This document shows, one piece after another, positions 1 through 11,660 of a stretch of 64,000 nucleotides of DNA. Position 1 is the first letter of the stretch. Each line of letters opens with the position of its first letter. The translations under genes and the position numbers were made by a program. The notes under the pieces are model-generated. The model was not told the origin of the DNA and did no database searches. It saw nothing but the letters and a program-made list of their open reading frames with translations. This DNA comes from Symbiodinium natans (Eukaryota; Sar; Dinophyceae; Suessiales; Symbiodiniaceae). The DNA lies in assembly GCA_905221605.1 (NCBI GenBank), contig CAJNDS010002298.1:112085-176084 (forward strand), read 5' to 3'.

Positions 1-2155
1 GTTGACCACTCTATACCGTAACACCCTGCGACCCTGGTGCCGGAAGCCGAAACACTGAACTCACTGAACATCCTGAACCAATTGGTCCCAGAATCGCACA
101 CGAGTTTGTGAGGAACGGGTGGGGAAGAAGGAAGTTCTTCGATCTCAAAAAAAAATGTCCTTGAAAGCAACTGAATCACGTGAAGCCTTCAGCTTAGACT
201 TTGTGATCAACTGCGTGGACTGGTGTCCCGTGCTCCCCGGCAGCTGAAGCCCGGCTAAGGACGCAAGTGCTCGGTGCTCCACACCTTGGATCTTAGTTAG
301 TCACAAGGCGACTTGGGTTTATTTGGGAGTTCCATGGATTCCTTCTTGCCACGCTCCATCTAAGCTGCATGTCCATCAAACAATGCAGGCATCCTGTGGG
401 GTTTCGGTTGCTACTGCAACTTGCGAGCTATGCGGTTGTAAACTAACTGATAACTCGAGAAAAATATTTACATTGCAGTCATTGCATCCTTTTCGAAACT
501 TGCAACATCTTCAATCGCTGCACAGTACGTATATTTGATGCATTTCCTTGTGTTAAGGCCCAACATACAGGTTTCCTGTCACATGCAAGTAGACTTTGGA
601 CCCCACATAGTGTCGGGCTCGCGAAACTCTCATAAGCACGATGGTGTCGTCTGAGGCGCTAGGGTCGGGTGCCCGAAAGCATGTTGCCGAGGTACCTTGT
701 TCATTCGAACTTGTGCTGTCCACTGCGTCAGCGACTCCTGAACGCATGACCTGCGGTCACAAAGTCTTGGCAAGTCGTCGCATTGCCAACAGGGTCATAC
801 TGGCCAGGCCTGTCTTCCCCCCCCCCCCCCCCCCCCCCCCCCGTGCCCTGGCAAGTTTGACTGGAACCTTCAGCCATCGAGGTCCCCGAGCCCACCTCCC
901 ACGGCGACACCGGTGCCCACAGCGTCACCGACGCGACGCCAGGAACAGGCTCCCCGAAGGTGAAGTTTGCGGAGACCTTGTGACAGCAAGCAGAGAGCAT
1001 CTTGTGCATTTATGGATGGAGACGATTTCCCGAAATTGTCCGTGTGAACAGCAGAGGGCAGAAGGCTGATGCTGTCAGCAGAAGCAGGACAGCAACCCTC
1101 ATGACCTAACGTCAGCCAAAAAATGATGCACGATGCCTTGCCAGTCACGGTCACTTCGCCGGCCGTGCTCCTGGAAGTTGACTCTAGTATCGGATGTTTG
1201 AGGCTTCAGGCTTAGTCCCTAGCACAACCTGCAACACCGTGTAACACAGTGGAGGAACACCGCGTAGCTCTTCTGACCGTGGGTAGTTCCGTAGAGCAAC
1301 TGGCAGCAACCGCACAGCCGTCGTGCCTGCCATACGTCAGGTGGCTCTGGTCCAGCGCAACGCCCCTGCCCGTGGCTTGTCGGACATAGGAGCTATTTAG
1401 GAGATGTTAGAAAAAATTGTAGAAAGATTTGAGTTGAGGACCCCCAGAGGGAAAGAGAGAGAGAGAGACAGAGAGAGCCAGAGAGAGAGTTTTCTCATCT
1501 GAGTTCTACGTCTCTCGTCGAGCGGCACTTCGAAGCGAGGCAGCACATACTCCTCCACGCCGAAGTATGCCTGGCTTAAAGGCTTAGCCGCTACCCAACA
1601 AGGCATTGAGCGGCAACGAACGGCGCCATGATGTTTGTGCCCAAGGCTGTGAACGATTTGTAGCGCCTCCAGTGCAGACCCGCCGTGCAGACTTCGAACC
1701 CCCGCCCTGACTTAATCTCTCTCGGGGCACCTCGGTGGAGGCTCCTGGCGAGTTGCTGTAGCATCGGTGTTTCACGTGTTTGGAAGACTTTTGGGGTTTA
1801 TCATGCTCTGGATGGATCCAAGCAAATGTGCCACGACACCCTACACCGGAGATAGGCCCTAACAACGTCCTTGCCCCAAGGCACCCCAAGGCACCCAGCG
1901 CGCAAGCGCACCTTTTTTCACTTCAAGCGAAGCAGCCGGTGAGCCATTGAGCGCCAATGCCCCCCGCGGCCGCTGCAGCAGTCACCGGCACGAAGCCGTG
2001 TTCCTGAGTTCCTGTCGCAAGGTGCATCCGGAAGCCGCTGCTGCCCATAAGTTCGGGTTGGCTTCTTGCCGCAGCCTGCCACAGCCCGAACCCACAAGCT
2101 CTAGAGACGGAGTTGTCGCCCCACATGCCACCCTCTGTGCTGGTTCATGTGGTTT
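1..2155. other. no supported gene
   Basis: No domain or convincing exon was found on either strand. The stretch holds a poly-C run at 817-842 and an impure GA tract around 1451-1493. Short open frames on both strands around 550-1150 are no better than their opposite-strand mirrors, so none is called. Confidence 0.4.
817..842. repeat. poly-C homopolymer (26 nt)
   Basis: Uninterrupted run of C. Similar C or G runs recur near 4423, 6150, 7101, 9450, 13790, 14127, 22675, 49810-49890, 51420 and 62465. They are a feature of this genome and a likely source of assembly or indel error. Confidence 0.9.
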
Positions 2156-3211
2156 CTATATCTGGTTCAGCTCATCAGCATCCAGAACCGAGCCAAGCTC
2201 AGGCATGCCTCGCGGAATGCCACTGCTCTCGTTGGTCCAAAACCAAACTCGCCACAACTTTCGCTCTGTCCGACCTTTGTAGCCCTCTCGGCCATGCAGC
2301 ATACGGTAGTTGTCAATCAACAAGGCTTCCCCCTCATGCACAGTGAACCGATACGCCTGGGCAGCTTCTTGCTGGACGGCTGCGTCCACTGTCTTAAGCA
2401 TGTCCTGCACCTTGTGCGCCTGATGTCCCTCAGGTTCAGACAGCGCCCACAAGCTTTGGTAGGGGCGCAAGTCAGTGCCAAGTCGCCCATTCTCATCCAC
2501 CGTATCTGCTGCATCCTTGCACGCAAGGACTGAGGTTTGGCGGTGAAAGCGCAGCCGATGCATCGCATGCCGCTGTCTCTGTACGAGAGGGCCTCGGAAC
2601 TCCTGGCCGTTCACGAAGCCCGGTGGAGATCGCTCCGTCTGGTCAACGGCCAGCGTCTGGGCCATCGCGGCCATCGCGCAGGTTTCGCTTTCGTCAGAGT
2701 CGTCTCTGTCGCCATCGCACAGCCGGCGAAGAACACGTTTCCCATCCACAACATAATTCTGGCCACCAGAATCACTTTGAGACTCGACCACGAAGGCAAT
2801 GTAATCGGGCAGAAACTCGCCATAGATGTATCCGTCTGTGTGCGGCAGAAGCGGCTTGCCAACAAGATCAAAAGGACTCGAGGTCAGGTTCTGCCGGAGA
2901 TGGGCATGTTCCAGGTGAATGCCTTGCACTTTCGGGATTTTCGATACCAGGCGTCCTGGAAAGGTGAGGGACGGCAGGGCCGCAGCCTTCGCTTCCCACG
3001 TGCCGTCTGCAACGCTTACGCCGCTTATGCCCGTGAGGATCACAGCGCCATCAGCTGCGAGCGCTGCGTGTATGGCAGCCGTCTCCTGGATGGCGATGCG
3101 CTTGGGACCCTCCTGCAGGCCTGTTGGGGGGTCTTGCGTGCAGCTTTCGTCAGCACACCCAAGCGCCTGCAGGAACAGCACGTACTTGCACACAAGCATG
3201 TGTTGGAACAT
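2156..3211 (-). CDS. TauD/TfdA-family 2-oxoglutarate/Fe(II)-dependent dioxygenase
   Basis: One open frame of 351 codons. The ATG at 3211 follows an in-frame TGA almost directly, so it is the first possible start in this exon. Fe(II) ligands are visible as H124-T-D126 and distal H306 in RMLHGR. R317 and R321 lie 11 and 15 residues after the distal His, the spacing of the 2-oxoglutarate-binding arginines of TauD. The C-terminal core (LLIDNYRMLHGR, then RKLWRVWFWT) is typical of the clavaminate synthase-like fold. Residues 1-20 are hydrophobic and could be a signal peptide or anchor. Such enzymes use O2 and 2-oxoglutarate to hydroxylate or desaturate a small substrate, which cannot be told here. 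The gene shows no intron, unlike the transporter gene at 42-49 kb. The family call is firm; substrate and location are not. Confidence 0.88.
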   Translation of the reverse strand: MFQHMLVCKYVLFLQALGCADESCTQDPPTGLQEGPKRIAIQETAAIHAALAADGAVILTGISGVSVADGTWEAKAAALPSLTFPGRLVSKIPKVQGIHLEHAHLRQNLTSSPFDLVGKPLLPHTDGYIYGEFLPDYIAFVVESQSDSGGQNYVVDGKRVLRRLCDGDRDDSDESETCAMAAMAQTLAVDQTERSPPGFVNGQEFRGPLVQRQRHAMHRLRFHRQTSVLACKDAADTVDENGRLGTDLRPYQSLWALSEPEGHQAHKVQDMLKTVDAAVQQEAAQAYRFTVHEGEALLIDNYRMLHGREGYKGRTERKLWRVWFWTNESSGIPRGMPELGSVLDADELNQI

Positions 3212-3580
3212 GATTCAATCTTTGCGTGTGCCTGTGCAGGCTTGAGCATGACACGTGCCAGCAGGTTGTTCTTGCACATGGCAACTTTACACAGGCCAGA
3301 AACTAAGCCGAGTATAGCTGAAGCTAGCTGAAGCTTCCACTGCCGCCCCAAAATCTCCAAAGGAGTCGCAATTGAACTTGGAAACCTTCCTTGAGCACAG
3401 AGGTCTCAGCACGTCTCTTCCCATCGAGCCTGAGCCGCTGGTGGCGGCAAGCAGCGCCGCCCTGGCCACGTGGCGACCGAGCAGCGGCTCCTGAGAGAAC
3501 ATGCGGAGAAATAACGAGAAGAACTGCGAAAAAACAAACAGAGTTGGAAGGGAAAAGCTGGGGAAAAAAGAAACCAACAA

Positions 3581-3604
3581 AACAGAGAGAGAGAGAGAGA
3601 GAGC
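3581..3604. repeat. GA microsatellite
   Basis: Run of AG dinucleotides ending in GCGAGG. Confidence 0.85.
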
Positions 3605-4033
3605 GAGGGAAGTCAGGGAGGTCAACCAATAGCGAAAACATTTGGATAAAAGAAAATGGTGGACAGGCGCGCAACAGACCAATACCCACACCACAAAGGC
3701 ACCCTGCGTCCTTGGCGATGGGAAACTCGAAGTCCACTACACCAGCCTCGCTTGTCTCCTTTGCCACCTTGACTCACCGAAGCAGACTCTACCACAATCG
3801 AGCTCGAGCCACGCATTGCAGCCCATTGCTAAAGGGTGCTACACTCAGAATGAAAGATCCTGGTCAAGTCATTCTGCACTGGGTCATACTCTTGTGCTGA
3901 TCATGACGGAACCATAAGCCCAACTCGCCTCCAGCAGCTTGAAGCCCTCGGGGCTCACAACCTTGTGGACTGGAGAACGGGTTCCATGGACACGAAAAGC
4001 ACCAAAACATCTCCCTCGATCGCAGCGCGGGGC

Positions 4034-4081
4034 GCTCAGCTGTGCTCAGCTGGTGCTCAGCTGGTGCTCAGCTGGTGCTCA
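4034..4081. repeat. tandem repeat, unit about GCTCAGCTGGT
   Basis: Four or more copies of an 11-12-bp unit in a row (GCTCAGCTG, GTGCTCAGCTG and so on). Confidence 0.8.
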
Positions 4082-4898
4082 GGCCCAAAGTTCGTGTTTT
4101 GCCCTTTTCTTTTGCCTGACCAGCCCAACTCAACCGAACCGAACTCCAAAGCCTCCAGCCGCTCTGCCGTGCCTCGAAGCTGATGTTCCGCTGGAGCGGT
4201 TGCATGGCCTCGTTGCTGGGGATCCATGGTGATCTATATCCCTTCCGTATCCTGCTTACCACTTCCATGAAGCAACTCACCTTTTCCGAAGGAGGGTCTG
4301 GCTGCTACTTCTCGGTTTCCGTGTCCGCGCGGCGCCCGTCCCCCCTTCTGTGGCTCTCATGGTGGCCCAAAACCCCGCTCCCAAGAGTGGCGCGGGGTTT
4401 GCCCGTGGGATTTGTTTGGGGGGGGGGGGGGATGAGTCTGGGTGCCCAGCGTTCTGTGGTCGAAAACGCTGTCAAAGCTATAATTATGAGGCAAAGCCCG
4501 GTAAAACCCTGGAGTCCAAGAGTCTAAACCGCTACCCAACAAAGATCGAGTCGAGTGGCTGTGCTGGCAGCCAGAGCTCTGAAGCGAGCGACCTGCCCTG
4601 GCCTCAGGTCCGGATTCAGACGCACGGCTTGGTGTTTGAGCGTAGCATCTGAACTGTGTGTCTGAAGGAATATCAGGATGACCTACCCAAAGCCCAGGCT
4701 GCACAAGTGACGGAGACACAAAGGCAGGGTCCTAGCGCAATGCAGCTTCGCATCGCATGTTGTAGCACCTAGCGTAGTAGATCTAGCCGAGTCCAGACCG
4801 ATCATCTGTACTGCAGCACAGCAAGAAATAGAGCCTTCTTCCTACTGTAGTTGCAAACCCCAAAGCCCCTGCGCACAGAGGCTGTGAAGCTCTTGCAC

Positions 4899-5059
4899 AC
4901 AGCTCCCAGGCGCTGAAGACGAGACACTTGTACAGGGCTTTGTCTGCCTGCATCGGGTTTTTCGTGACTTCTGCAGGGCTTGGTTCAAGCTGGGCCCCCA
5001 GGATGCCGGCACGGTAAACTTTGAAAACTGACAGATATTGGCCATTGCAAGCCATACAC
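4899..5059 (-). CDS. candidate internal exon, unassigned
   Basis: A minus-strand frame reading GQYLSVFKVYRAGILGAQLE and on to FSAWEL has coding-like composition. It lies between a possible acceptor (GCGGAG|GTG) and a possible donor (GAGCTGT|GTGCAAG). The frame stays open upstream to about 5150, where another acceptor (GGGAAG|GTC) is possible. No domain is recognised. It could be a chance open frame. Confidence 0.33.
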
Positions 5060-5579
5060 CTCCGCTTGAATCGATGTGTAACACAGACGTGGAGAGCCTC
5101 CAGCAAAACAAGGCCGGCCGCAGAAGCAATCGTGACCTTCCCAGGACTCTGGCTGGGGCATATCAGCACTCGGGCTTGTCAGGGGGTGTAGTAGCAAGGA
5201 CCATGAAACAACAATGAGCTTACAGGAATAGCTCGGCGCAACTCCTCAGGCCGGAGATTCAGAGAAGCCCCCGCTTCCATCGATTTCTCTTTCAAGTCTT
5301 GTCTTGCGCCGTGCCTCAGCACTCATCCCGGCTGGCTCCTGCAAAGGGAAGACAATGAGACCGAGCTATACTGCGCAAGAGACTTCGGCGAATTTTAGGG
5401 TCTACCAAAACCGGTGACCGGTGGCTCTTGCAGTTTGATCGGGGTAGAGCCACTACCAGACTACCAGTTGCGTGTTGACTCAGTTTGGACAACAGCCCGA
5501 TTCTGGAAACATACTGTACGAAGAGTGGGCTGCACACTCACCAAGCAAGTGTTTCCACACTTCGATTTCACTGATTCCC

Positions 5580-5652
5580 TCTAAACCCTAAACCCTAGAC
5601 CCTAAACCCGACACCCTAGACAATGAACCCTAAACCCTAAACCCGAAACACT
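5580..5652. repeat. interstitial telomere-like CCCTAAA repeats
   Basis: Degenerate copies of CCCTAAA (CCCTAAACCCTAGACCC, then CCCTAAACCCTAAACCC). This is the plant/dinoflagellate telomere type (TTTAGGG on the other strand). Further copies occur at 5758-5775. Confidence 0.85.
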
Positions 5653-5787
5653 AAACTCTCCTCCACCAAGTAGGATCCGGCGGCCAGGTCCGAGGGCAGC
5701 GTCAGAGAGTAGAGACCCTGAGAGGAGTTCACGACTGCCCTCCTTAAGGGAGTTACCCCTAAACCCCTAAACCCTGAACATGGGTGG

Positions 5788-5855
5788 TTGTCAAAATCAT
5801 GGTCGCTTTTTGGATCCGCACCGAATATTTTTAGGGTACCCCATGATTTTGACAA
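5788..5855. repeat. 15-bp perfect inverted repeat
   Basis: TTGTCAAAATCATGG at 5788-5802 is the exact reverse complement of 5841-5855, with a 38-nt spacer. It could fold as a hairpin or mark the ends of a very small element. It abuts the next inverted repeat. Confidence 0.8.
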
Positions 5856-5860
5856 TCCCC

Positions 5861-5975
5861 ATATGGTCCCTTAGTATGGGCCCTTAAGTGGGGGACCCCT
5901 TCTATACGCCGTATATGCCCTATACAACCCAAGGGCCCATACGTCAGAACCCTTAAAGGAGGTAAGGGACCATAT
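5861..5975. repeat. MITE-like inverted repeat (about 115 bp)
   Basis: ATATGGTCCCTTA at 5861-5873 matches the reverse complement of 5963-5975. An inner pair (GTATGGGCCCTT near 5874, AAGGGCCCATAC at 5931-5942) is also complementary. Nested terminal complementarity without coding capacity fits a miniature inverted-repeat element or a long hairpin. Confidence 0.65.
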
Positions 5976-8015
5976 TCAGGGCCCATGAAACTGTTAGAGC
6001 CTTTGCCTAGCCCATGCCTATGCGGTCGACCTGCGGATGACCTACGGAAAGGCTCGCGCTTGCCCGAAACCGTTCGTAACTTTTCAGAACTTGTCTTAAA
6101 GTCTTAAAGGAACGCGCATTCCAAAAAAAGAGAGCCCCGCCCCTCCTCCTTCCCCTCTCCCCCCCCCCCCCTCCCGCCCACCCCCCAACCCTCTTTCGAA
6201 GCTTGAAGCACCTTGTTTTCGAACTTCCAACCGATTCGAAGCGATTCAAACCACAACCGATCCCCGAAGCACCCTCTCCCGAAGAGTGTTCTCTCAGTCT
6301 CCCGTGTCCTGGTTTTGCGCATCCGGGCTCCCGGTCGCCAGCCTTTGCTGAGGCGAAGCGATTTTTTCAAAGGCTCTTGCCGCAGGCCTTGAGGAGTTTA
6401 GCAGGAAAGGCTCTACCCGAGTTCGGAAGGCTTTGGGATGCTGTGGATGGTTTAGTGGAGGGCTGGCCCCGATGAACAACAGCGTGTGGGCAGCAGCCGC
6501 AACAAGCATGAAACAAGGAAAACTCTTGCCCTGCAGCCAGTGCGCGTGGTGCTGCCAGATTTCAAGCGCAGCTCCGAGGGAGCCTCGCAGTTAACAAAGA
6601 ACAATCAGGATACACGCGCAGCCATGATGCCAATGCGAACCTGCGGAATGCAATCGCAGATTGTCTTGGTCACAGTACTGCTGGCCCACAGAACTTCAGA
6701 ACAGAAGATCAGATCATCCTCGCAACTGTGGACAGCCCTGTGAAACAGAAGTCAAGTGTGCTGCTGCCTGGCCACCATTCGTACTGGCAAAGCAAAAGAA
6801 AGTCTCACCTCCAGCATTCAGGTTTGCCACCCCGTCCTAGAAGCCTAGAATCTGCGATGACCCCAGGGTTCAAGCCAAACGATCGAGGGCTTGGTCAACG
6901 ACCCAGCAAACTTCAAGCACAAGGGGCTTTATCTCCTCCAGATTTTTTCTCTCATGGTACCGGCAGCACTTCCTGACCTACTTTCAGAGCTGCTTAGCGC
7001 ATCTTCGTGGATTTCTAAGTGTTGCGGCCAGCCTGCTGCCATCGTGGCAGGGCATACGACCTCGATTGAAGTGAGTTCCAAAATTGCCAAAATTGCCCGC
7101 CCCCCCCCCCCCCCAAAAAAACTATCCCTCTGAAGCACTCGTGGGTTCTCACCTGAACTCTGACAGACTCTGACAGGCTGCTAGGCGAGTCGCGCCTCTG
7201 GGTTTCAACACACCACTTTGCCAAGCCGCCAAAACATGCAAACATGGCCGACACGTTTCCCCTCATGACACTATGGAATATGATGGATTTATCGTAATTA
7301 CGCAGGCAGGCCACTTTGGTGGCTCTAGACTGGGTGAGGGTGCAGCCTTGGACGAGTGACTATAGCGACTAACACCAAAACTGGTACTTTAGGCTTGTGC
7401 GTGTTCCTCTACTTATTTTCACAGAAAACTCCAGTCACTTTGGAACGGCTGCACTGCTGCAATAGTGCCGGGGACATCGGCAGGTCGCTTTTCGGATGGG
7501 GAACCCTGGTCCAACGGTCGAACGATACGGCATACACTTCAGCCCAGGAGCACGCAAAAATGCAAATTGCAAGAAGTCGGAAGATACAGATGGTTTTTGG
7601 TCAGGAGGCCATCACTAGGATAGTGTTTCTTCCTGCGCCGGGTGCACCACCTATTCTTGCAGTTGAGCAGGAAGGTGCTGGAAAAGAATACTGGACTGAA
7701 GACAGGACTGATAAGAATTGTGATGGGGGAGAAACAAGCTGAAACAAAGAACATAGATGCGAATGAACGCCGGTTCCTCGAGGGCCTCAGCATGAGGCCC
7801 TGATCTGACTCACTTCGCAAGACCATGTCCAGTGGTAGGTTGCTTAAAGATCGCCTCTACAGAAACTTGAGAACCAACAACCGTGCAACTGCAACAGAAC
7901 CCCCCAAAAAATCTCTCAAAGCAAAGGCAGCGACGGCAAATGCAAGCACAGCTGAATCTCAAGTAGTTTACTTCGAACATCCCCACCTTAGGGATTTGGA
8001 TTGGGCCCTCCAGGG

Positions 8016-8172
8016 AGTCTCTGGGGTTGGGCACTCCAGGGAGACTCTGGGGCTGGGCACTCCAGGAGTCTCCGAGAAAGTCTCTGAAGTTGGGCACTCC
8101 AGGGAGACTCTGGGGTTGTTGGGCACTCCAGGGACTCTCTGGGTTGGGCACTCCAGGGAGTCTCTAGGAGTA
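8016..8172. repeat. minisatellite, core GGGCACTCCAGGGA
   Basis: At least five diverged copies of a 25-35-bp unit built on TTGGGCACTCCAGGGAGTCT, in direct orientation with irregular spacing. A weak relative of the core is at 55515-55540. Confidence 0.75.
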
Positions 8173-9675
8173 GACCGGGCGAGGAGAAGAGTTCCGGGCG
8201 TCCAAACTTCCATTCTTTTGGAACATCTCGAGCGACACATCAATCATGCCATCTAGCATCTGGAACCAAGCTGGCGATTCTGTTTTAGGAAGGTCCTCTC
8301 AAAAAAGTGGTACTTGCACCAAGTCTCAGGACAGGGCTACGCTGACAACCTGCAGCGCACAGGCAGCCACCAGCACGCACCTGCAAGAACCATGGACAGG
8401 TCCAGTGGTTGGATGCGTTGCGGTTTTTTACGGTTTGGGCTTTTTCATGGGGCCCACGAGTACACCACGAGGCTGTTGAGGGCTGTTTGGACTATAGGCT
8501 TGGAGCGGCCTCGCATCCGCCACTATCTGGAAGACTTCTGCGTGCATTCAAAGACGGCCATAAGATACGCGTGGCCGCGTGGAACCTTGCAAATAGCGAA
8601 GAACTTCCCCGAATCATTACCCAGCGCGCAGCCAGCGCACAGAACTGCTTGCTGCACACTGTTTTGCACACCCTGCGCTCACCTCAAGGCCCATTCCATG
8701 GCGGGGGGATGACTTCCAATGAAAGAAATCTGGGCTGACACCGGGGCGAACCGGCTTCGGTTGGAGCCGCACTAGCGGTCCTGTGGGGGAGCCGACAGGA
8801 GGCGACAGAGCGTCAGAGAGCAGAGAGAGCGTGAGAGAGCATGAGAGGGAGACCAAGGGCCGGCTTTCACTCAGCAACTAGAGTGTAACCGGCGTACTTC
8901 ACTGCTCTTCAGTGTACTTGCCCTTGTTTCCACCGCGTGTGACTTTCAAGAGGTGCACTGCGATCACTGCTCGACTACTCGGTTTGCTACCGAACAATTG
9001 CGTTTGCATCATGCCATGCCATGTTTTGCTCTCTCGCAGTGACATATGACAGGAAACAGTCCAGAAAAGGGAGGCAGTTCCAGCGTAGCTGGCTGCACGT
9101 GCCCTTACAAGCCCCGCCCAAAAGGAGGCAATTGATGTAGGACTATGTCGTCACGCAGCGGCACGGGCCCGAGACGGGCGACGCTGCTGAATTTCAGCGG
9201 GTATCCAGGCACCAAGTCTGAGATTGCGCCCGTTGACAATGTCGGTGCCCCAATTGCGCATCATCGATAACCTACCATCCTACGACAAGCCGACACCTGT
9301 CAGCCTTCTGATGGCACGGAACAGGGGCAGTCTCTGACCAGATTCCTGGGTTCGATCACTTGAGTACATTTCTTTGCCGCTGTTGCTCGAGTTGCCCAGA
9401 AGCAACTGTCGAAGAAAAAATCCTGAGCAACCTTCCTGTTTTAACAATTGGGGGGGGGGGGGGTCAAAGGCTCAAACACCCAACGCTAAAGCTAAGCCGG
9501 CCTAAGCCTAAGCTAACAACCTCTCCGAGGCTCAGAGCAAACCATACACCTCCCTCGAACTTCAGCCACAGTTTTACAGATTCTACCCATTGATGCTGCA
9601 GGGCGATGCATGGTGGTTCTAGGACATGCTAGGATGTTGAGGCTGGAGACGGTGTCTCCACGTCCGGGCACGGAC

Positions 9676-9838
9676 TCATGACTCGAGCAAGGAACTTAAA
9701 CATTCTGAGCGTCTGCTGAACTTCGTGGAGCGCTGGGTTCCTCGCCACATCTTCGGGCATGAAGCGTTGCTGTCCACTGCCGTTCGTGATTCCTTTAGCG
9801 AAGACATGCGAAGACAGTCTTGAGCAGAGGAGCCCTTG
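9676..9838 (-). CDS. candidate HECT-domain exon
   Basis: The minus-strand frame reads GSGQQRFMPEDVARNPA, then about six residues later TLRMFKFLARVM. This resembles the N-lobe of HECT ubiquitin ligases (R-[FY]-x-P-[NE], then F[RK]F[LI]G[RK][LV][LM]). The Gly after F[RK]FL is Ala here. A possible donor (ATGA|GTCCGT) ends the exon at 9676. A start at 9838 after CAAG would be phase-compatible with the candidate exon at 10028. HECT enzymes carry ubiquitin on a catalytic cysteine in the C-lobe, which I did not find nearby. Short similarity, so the family is tentative. Confidence 0.38.
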
Positions 9839-10027
9839 CGCGCTGCTTTCTGTTGAACATGCACAGCGACTACTGTAGAGCAGTGGACGTTTGCGGGTCG
9901 GCGGCCGGCAGCTGGCTGTTTCGGCATGAATCGGCAAACGCAGTCGTATCACCAAGGTTCACAATCTCAAGACTTTCAAGACTTTCAAGACTCTGAGGAG
10001 CTTACGGAACGGGCTATGGCGGCTTAC

Positions 10028-10280
10028 AGCGTCTAGATTCGAGTACAGCGAACTGCGCCTTGTTTGCCCGCATGTCGAGATCCGACTTCTTCATGCCGAG
10101 GTCTTGCAAAGGGCTTCCAAGGACGAAAACAGCTTGGACACTTAAGTCAACACCCGAGCCCAAGCGACATTCCGGCATCCGAAGCCGTGAATCTCGAATC
10201 CAGTCCTGCTCCTGTGCGAACACACCCTGCTTTGTGGTGCTGACGGGCCACGCCGTCAATTTTATGGAGAACACGCGCAC
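10028..10280 (-). CDS. candidate exon, unassigned (upstream of HECT-like exon)
   Basis: The minus-strand frame reads QEQDWIRDSRLRMPE, LGSGVDLSVQAVFVLGSPLQ and DLDMRANKAQFAVLESRR with no stop. It ends at a canonical donor, CGCT|GTAAGC, at 10028/10027 (phase 1). The codon content looks genuine, but no domain is recognised. It may be a 5' exon of the same gene as the HECT-like segment. The upstream boundary is not defined. Confidence 0.4.
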
Positions 10281-11620
10281 GGCATTCCAGAAAAACAGAA
10301 CATCCCCGGAAAAACTAAGACGACCCAGTCAGATCATATTCCTTTGCCTCGAACCCCCAACCAATACAACGTAGATCGTAGATCCCTGGATCCCTGGATC
10401 CCTAACAAGTCGATCACTTTACATTCTAGTTGGAAGTCGAAGGGATCCAGCAAGTAGCAGGTGCACCAAGGCGGACTACGCAGGTCCCCTCACTCGAAGA
10501 GGGCAATCTTTTGGTGGTATCACAATCAGGCGGAAACCTCAGTCAAACTCGACACAGTCGACAAGCCTCTTGCACACTCCATGCTGAACGTTCTTCACCC
10601 GACCTCCTGAAACCCGCAGCACCCAAGCCTCCACGCCATTACCCTTGCGGACTGGAAACAGCACCGAAAAACTCAACAGAAGTTGTTTGACAGCAAAAGA
10701 CCCAGTTTAAGATTGGGAGCCGTTAAGAAGTTCCGGGCCAAGCATGTGGCGCAAGTGCTTCCAAGTGTGTCTGGGGTCCGCGCCACCTCCGTATCAACAA
10801 AGTAATCGGAGTCGAACCTTTCTATTCAGCTGGTGTGTTGGGAGTCAAAAGAAAAAGCAAAAAAAACAAGTGTCAAAGCGAGACTTGCAAGGAGTGTTGG
10901 GAACTTGGGGAGCTTGCAGCTTCCAGTTGGGGGCATCAGGGTGCACGTATACAGCGCTCGAATGGTGCAGAAGGAAACATGGCGAGAACATACTCTTAGG
11001 CACTTTTCGCCGTTAAAGGCCCATATGTCCTTGTTTTCTTGTTTGCAATCGGAAGATCAATTGGGGGATCCAGGTCTCGAGTCTCGAGGTCTCAGGCGCA
11101 GCCGTCGTCCGGCTGGCCGGGGTCTTACGGGGATCACCGTTGAGTTGCACTACGCTTAGCAGCTCAGTGCAGATCTGGCGATTGCACTCTGGGGCAACGG
11201 CTTGTCCTCTGATGAAAGTTCTTCTGTCTGTGTTGAGATCATGCGGTCAAATGCCTCAGAAAGGTCTGCAGCTTGCAAGAGCTTGCAAGATGGCCGAAGC
11301 GCTTAGGGTTTTCTGCATCTGGGGTTTGCTCGAAAGTGTGGTTGTCTTAGCGTGGACTGAGCCCAAATGGACATTTGGGATACGCCTCACGGTATTCTTC
11401 CAGCTTTAGGCGGGCCGAGTCCGGACAAAGCCGGATCTCCAGCACTAAGAAGTCTGTGAGCCTCTGAGCCTGTTCAAGCTTCTAGTTCGTTGCTTAAAAA
11501 TCCTCAAGGGTTAAAGGCATGCCGGTAGTGTGGCTGCGGTGTACATGGCGATCCCTCGAAATGCCCCGGCCTCAGTATCTTCGTCAAAGGACTCTGGCTG
11601 AAACCTCAACAGTTGAGTGG

Positions 11621-11660
11621 GGTTTTAGGTTTGGGTTTAGGGAGTTTAGGGTTAGGGCTT
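11621..11660. repeat. degenerate TTTAGGG telomere-like tract
   Basis: GGTTTTAGGTTTGGGTTTAG followed by GGAGTTTAGGGTTAGGG: several imperfect TTTAGGG units. Confidence 0.65.

Larger units (their letters stand above)
3212..4898. other. no supported gene; GA tract and 12-bp repeats
   Basis: Contains a GA microsatellite at 3581-3604 and a short 11-12-bp tandem repeat at 4034-4081. A short minus-strand frame near 3700-3760 (VAKETSEAGVVDFEF) reads like coding sequence after a CAAG|G acceptor, but it is too short to call. Confidence 0.35.
5060..9675. other. no supported gene; repeat cluster
   Basis: Holds telomere-like tracts (5580-5652), two inverted repeats (5788-5975), C runs at 6150-6190 and 7101-7114, and the GGGCACTCCAGGGA minisatellite (8016-8172). 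A minus-strand frame at 5316-5537 is mildly coding-like, but nothing is recognisable. Confidence 0.35.

Noticed and set aside
7620-7690. Minus-strand GGAPGAGRNT, like a P-loop
   Set aside because: The essential Lys is Arg-Asn, and a stop follows within ten codons.
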